Positions 40,053-42,316 of a stretch of DNA of 42,316 bases are shown here, in pieces. Position 1 is the stretch's first letter. The number at the start of each line of letters is the position of its first letter. The stretch comes from an uncultured Pelagibacteraceae bacterium (GTDB lineage: Bacteria > Pseudomonadota > Alphaproteobacteria > Pelagibacterales > Pelagibacteraceae), in assembly GCA_902518595.1 (NCBI GenBank), contig CABYGR010000006.1, positions 1 to 42,316 on the forward strand, given 5' to 3'. Position numbers and translations under genes: made by a program. The notes below the pieces were generated by a model. The model was not told where the DNA came from. It did not search any database and worked only from the letters and a program-made list of their open reading frames with translations.

Positions 40053-42176
40053 ATGATACAAAGTGGTAAATTTGATTCATTAAAAATGAATATAAAAAAA
40101 ATAGCTAATACTGCTCTAGAATTTACTATTAATAGATTAATAGAAATATTAGGTATATTCATAATATTACTTGGAATATTATTGTTTATTTCATTAATCT
40201 CTTATTCTCCAGAAGACCCAAATTTTATATTTCCTGAAAATACAGAAATTAAAAATATACTAGGTTTTCAGGGAAGTTTTACTTCAGATCTTTTTTTTCA
40301 ATCAATAGGACTCATTTCTTATTTAGTTCCTTTTACATTTTTTTTTACTGGAATAAACATTTTTAGAACTAAAGATTTTTTTCTGTTCATAGAAAATACT
40401 TTTTTTATTATTTTATATATAAGTTTTGGATCGTTATATTTTAGTTATTTTTATAAAACTGATTTTATTCTTTTTATTAATGGAAGTGGTGGTTTTATTG
40501 GAAACTACTTAGATAAAAGTTTTTTAAATAATCTGATCAATATTAATGAAGATATTGCATACTATATTTTAGCATTATTAATAATTATATTTTTCTTAAT
40601 TAGTATTAATTTTAATTACAAAAAAGTCTGGAATTTTTTAAAACAGATTTTTAATTTAATAAATAAAGATAGAAATAAAAGTTATACAAATAAGAATGAA
40701 ATAATAAATGAATACATACCACAAGAAGAAATTAAAGACTTAATTCAAGAAGACTTACCATTTATTAAAGCAGAGAAATTAAAGGGAAATGAAAAAAAAA
40801 AATTTAGTCTACCAGATCTTATTTTATTAAAAAAACCAACTAAAAATGAGAGAGATGATACAAAAAAAGATGAACGTAATGATCCTAAATTTTTAGAAAA
40901 AATATTATTAGATTTTGGAGTTAATGGTAATATAAAAAAAATAAGTCACGGTCCAGTAGTTACTTTAAATGAATTTGAACCAGCGGCTGGAGTAAAAGTT
41001 TCAAAAATTATTAATCTTTCAGATGATATTGCAAGAAATACAAGTTCAGAATCTGCTAGAATTGCAACAATACCTGGAAGCAATACTATTGGAATTGAAT
41101 TGCCTAATGTTTCTAGAGAAAATGTTTATTTAAGTGAAATATTAAATAATTTAGATTTTAAAAAAAAAGAAATAAAATTACCTATAGCTTTAGGTAAAAG
41201 TATTTCAGGAAAACCATTAGTTGGTGATTTAGCTTCAATGCCTCATTTACTAATTGCAGGTACTACTGGCTCAGGTAAATCAGTTTGTATTAATACAATT
41301 ATTTTATCTCTCCTATACAGACATACTCCTGAAAAATGTAAATTTATATTAATTGATCCAAAAATGTTAGAACTCTCGACTTATGAAGGCATTCCACATT
41401 TATTATGTCCTGTAATTACTGAAGCAAAAAAAGCTGCTTCAGTACTTGGGTGGGTGGTCAAAGAAATGGAGAGTAGATACAGATTGATGACCAAAGAAGG
41501 TGTCAGAAACATTGACAGTTACAATACAAAACACAAACTCCCAATGCCATATATAGTTGTTGTTGTTGATGAAATGTCTGATCTAATGCTCGTTGCTAGT
41601 AAAGAGATTGAAAACTATATTCAAAAATTATCTCAAATGGCAAGGGCAGCGGGTATCCATATAATAATGGCAACTCAAAGACCAAGTGTAGATGTTATAA
41701 CTGGAACAATAAAAGCTAATTTCCCAACAAGAATTTCTTTTCAAGTAACATCTAAAATAGATAGTAGAACTATTCTAGGAGAGCAAGGAGCAGAACAATT
41801 ATTAGGAAAAGGTGACATGCTATATATGTCTTCAGCAAATAAAATTATTAGGATACATGCTCCTTTTGTCTCAGATAACGAAATAGAAAAAATAAATGAT
41901 TTTTTAAGATCACAAGCTGAACCAAATTATGTTGATGAAATATTAAATTTTGCAGATGAAAAAGAAATAAATGAAGGTTCAAAAAATCTTAACGACAAAG
42001 ACGAGCTTTATCATACAGCAGTAGAAATAATAAAATCTGAGGGAAAAGCATCGACATCTTTTTTACAAAGGAAACTTCAAATTGGTTATAATCGTGCGGC
42101 TAGAATAATCGACATGATGGAAGCAGAAGGAATTGTGAGTAAAGCCAACCATGTTGGAAAACGTGATGTTCTTTAA
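40053..42176 (+). CDS. ftsK: DNA translocase FtsK
   Basis: Septum-associated motor that pumps chromosome DNA and helps resolve dimers. It has 707 residues; a second ATG at 40086 (MNIKKIANTALEF) is an alternative start. Four membrane helices occupy roughly 25-190, followed by a short, charged linker, much shorter than in E. coli. The translocase has Walker A AGTTGSGKSVCINT near 400 and Walker B IVVVVDEMSDLM near 500, with ATQRPSVDVITGTIKANFP following. The C-terminal gamma domain (about 645-707, winged helix: KASTSFLQRKLQIGYNRAARIIDMME) recognises KOPS sites. Its stop overlaps the lolA start. Confidence 0.97.
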   Translation: MIQSGKFDSLKMNIKKIANTALEFTINRLIEILGIFIILLGILLFISLISYSPEDPNFIFPENTEIKNILGFQGSFTSDLFFQSIGLISYLVPFTFFFTGINIFRTKDFFLFIENTFFIILYISFGSLYFSYFYKTDFILFINGSGGFIGNYLDKSFLNNLININEDIAYYILALLIIIFFLISINFNYKKVWNFLKQIFNLINKDRNKSYTNKNEIINEYIPQEEIKDLIQEDLPFIKAEKLKGNEKKKFSLPDLILLKKPTKNERDDTKKDERNDPKFLEKILLDFGVNGNIKKISHGPVVTLNEFEPAAGVKVSKIINLSDDIARNTSSESARIATIPGSNTIGIELPNVSRENVYLSEILNNLDFKKKEIKLPIALGKSISGKPLVGDLASMPHLLIAGTTGSGKSVCINTIILSLLYRHTPEKCKFILIDPKMLELSTYEGIPHLLCPVITEAKKAASVLGWVVKEMESRYRLMTKEGVRNIDSYNTKHKLPMPYIVVVVDEMSDLMLVASKEIENYIQKLSQMARAAGIHIIMATQRPSVDVITGTIKANFPTRISFQVTSKIDSRTILGEQGAEQLLGKGDMLYMSSANKIIRIHAPFVSDNEIEKINDFLRSQAEPNYVDEILNFADEKEINEGSKNLNDKDELYHTAVEIIKSEGKASTSFLQRKLQIGYNRAARIIDMMEAEGIVSKANHVGKRDVL

Positions 42177-42316
42177 TGAAAAAAACTTTTATAATATTAT
42201 TATTAATTTTCATAACTTCTGCTGCCTCAGCATCAATAAAAGAAAAAGTTATTAAAAATTTAAAAGATACAAAAAGTTTATCATTTAACTTTGAACAGAA
42301 TATAAATGATAAAATA
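42176..42316 (+). CDS. lolA: Outer-membrane lipoprotein carrier LolA, N-terminal part (cut by window edge)
   Basis: Begins with ATG at 42176, overlapping the ftsK TAA by one base, and runs off the window after 47 codons. It has a clear signal peptide (KKTFIILLLIFITSAASAS). The mature start reads NLKDTKSLSFNFEQN, typical of LolA. LolA carries lipoproteins across the periplasm, and ftsK-lolA adjacency is common in proteobacteria. Only the N-terminus can be judged. Confidence 0.82.
   Translation, partial: MKKTFIILLLIFITSAASASIKEKVIKNLKDTKSLSFNFEQNINDKI

Overview
The window looks like a piece of a Pelagibacterales (SAR11, Candidatus Pelagibacter-like) chromosome. It is very AT-rich. Most genes are separated by a few bases or overlap (ATGA and TAATG junctions). 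The longest stretch without a convincing gene is about 150 bases (10411-10564). The gene set is alphaproteobacterial: System I cytochrome c maturation, DUF2794, HspQ, YciB, an IalB-like protein, and a DUF4212/VC_2705-type symporter beside acetyl-CoA synthetase. The assignment rests on gene content and style, not on a database search. No insertion sequence, prophage, CRISPR array or rRNA was seen. There is one tRNA gene.

Layout. (a) 1-5758, minus strand: a 2-hydroxyacid / 2-oxoacid cluster. It holds a truncated D-2-hydroxyacid dehydrogenase, a GlcD-type FAD oxidoreductase, a PLP aminotransferase and two tandem FMN-dependent LldD-type dehydrogenases. (b) 5768-6277: a PagL-like outer-membrane protein. 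(c) 6294-10410, minus strand: ccmC-ccmD-ccmE-ccmF-ccmG-ccmH for periplasmic haem handling and cytochrome c assembly. ccmA, ccmB and ccmI are not here. (d) 10565-15438: hspQ, yciB, DUF2794, Bax-inhibitor-1 family, aldo/keto reductase, IalB-like and argG. (e) 15446-22274: small membrane proteins, a PsiE-like protein and two different photolyase/cryptochrome-family genes. The second photolyase gene heads a tightly overlapping minus-strand operon: photolyase, DUF2256, glutamine amidotransferase, a 48-aa basic protein resembling ArfA, and a small membrane protein. An atypical SDR, a PQQ-type aldose dehydrogenase and a SHOCT protein follow. (f) 22313-26157, minus strand: folD, yggT, an mscS-family channel, hemD and hemC. 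(g) 26214-32642: tsaD, an EVE-domain protein, acs, a conserved unknown, the DUF4212 subunit and the symporter, ending in a clear intrinsic terminator. (h) 32711-36926: a membrane protein, rpe, a heparinase II/III-family protein and purH. (i) 36916-42316: phhB directly downstream of tRNA-Gly(GCC), then a sulfotransferase, a LON-domain protein, a UbiH-type hydroxylase, ftsK and the start of lolA.

How the genes work together. The 5' cluster could interconvert D- and L-2-hydroxyacids, 2-oxoacids and amino acids. The symporter plus Acs could import and activate acetate or a similar carboxylate. hemC/hemD make the tetrapyrrole whose haem the Ccm proteins attach to cytochromes c. The photolyase genes, aldo/keto reductase and PsiE-like protein fit a sunlit, nutrient-poor marine habitat.

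The most unusual signals are: (1) a Lys/Arg-rich, 14-residue tandem repeat fused to the N-terminus of acetyl-CoA synthetase, encoded by a 42-bp direct repeat that overlaps the upstream gene; (2) a photolyase-type FAD domain followed, not preceded, by an alpha/beta-like region; (3) the tiny ArfA-like gene nested between two ATGA overlaps; (4) an EF-hand-type loop inside the sodium:solute symporter; (5) a tRNA-Gly/phhB transcript in which the mRNA starts 7 nt after the tRNA CCA.
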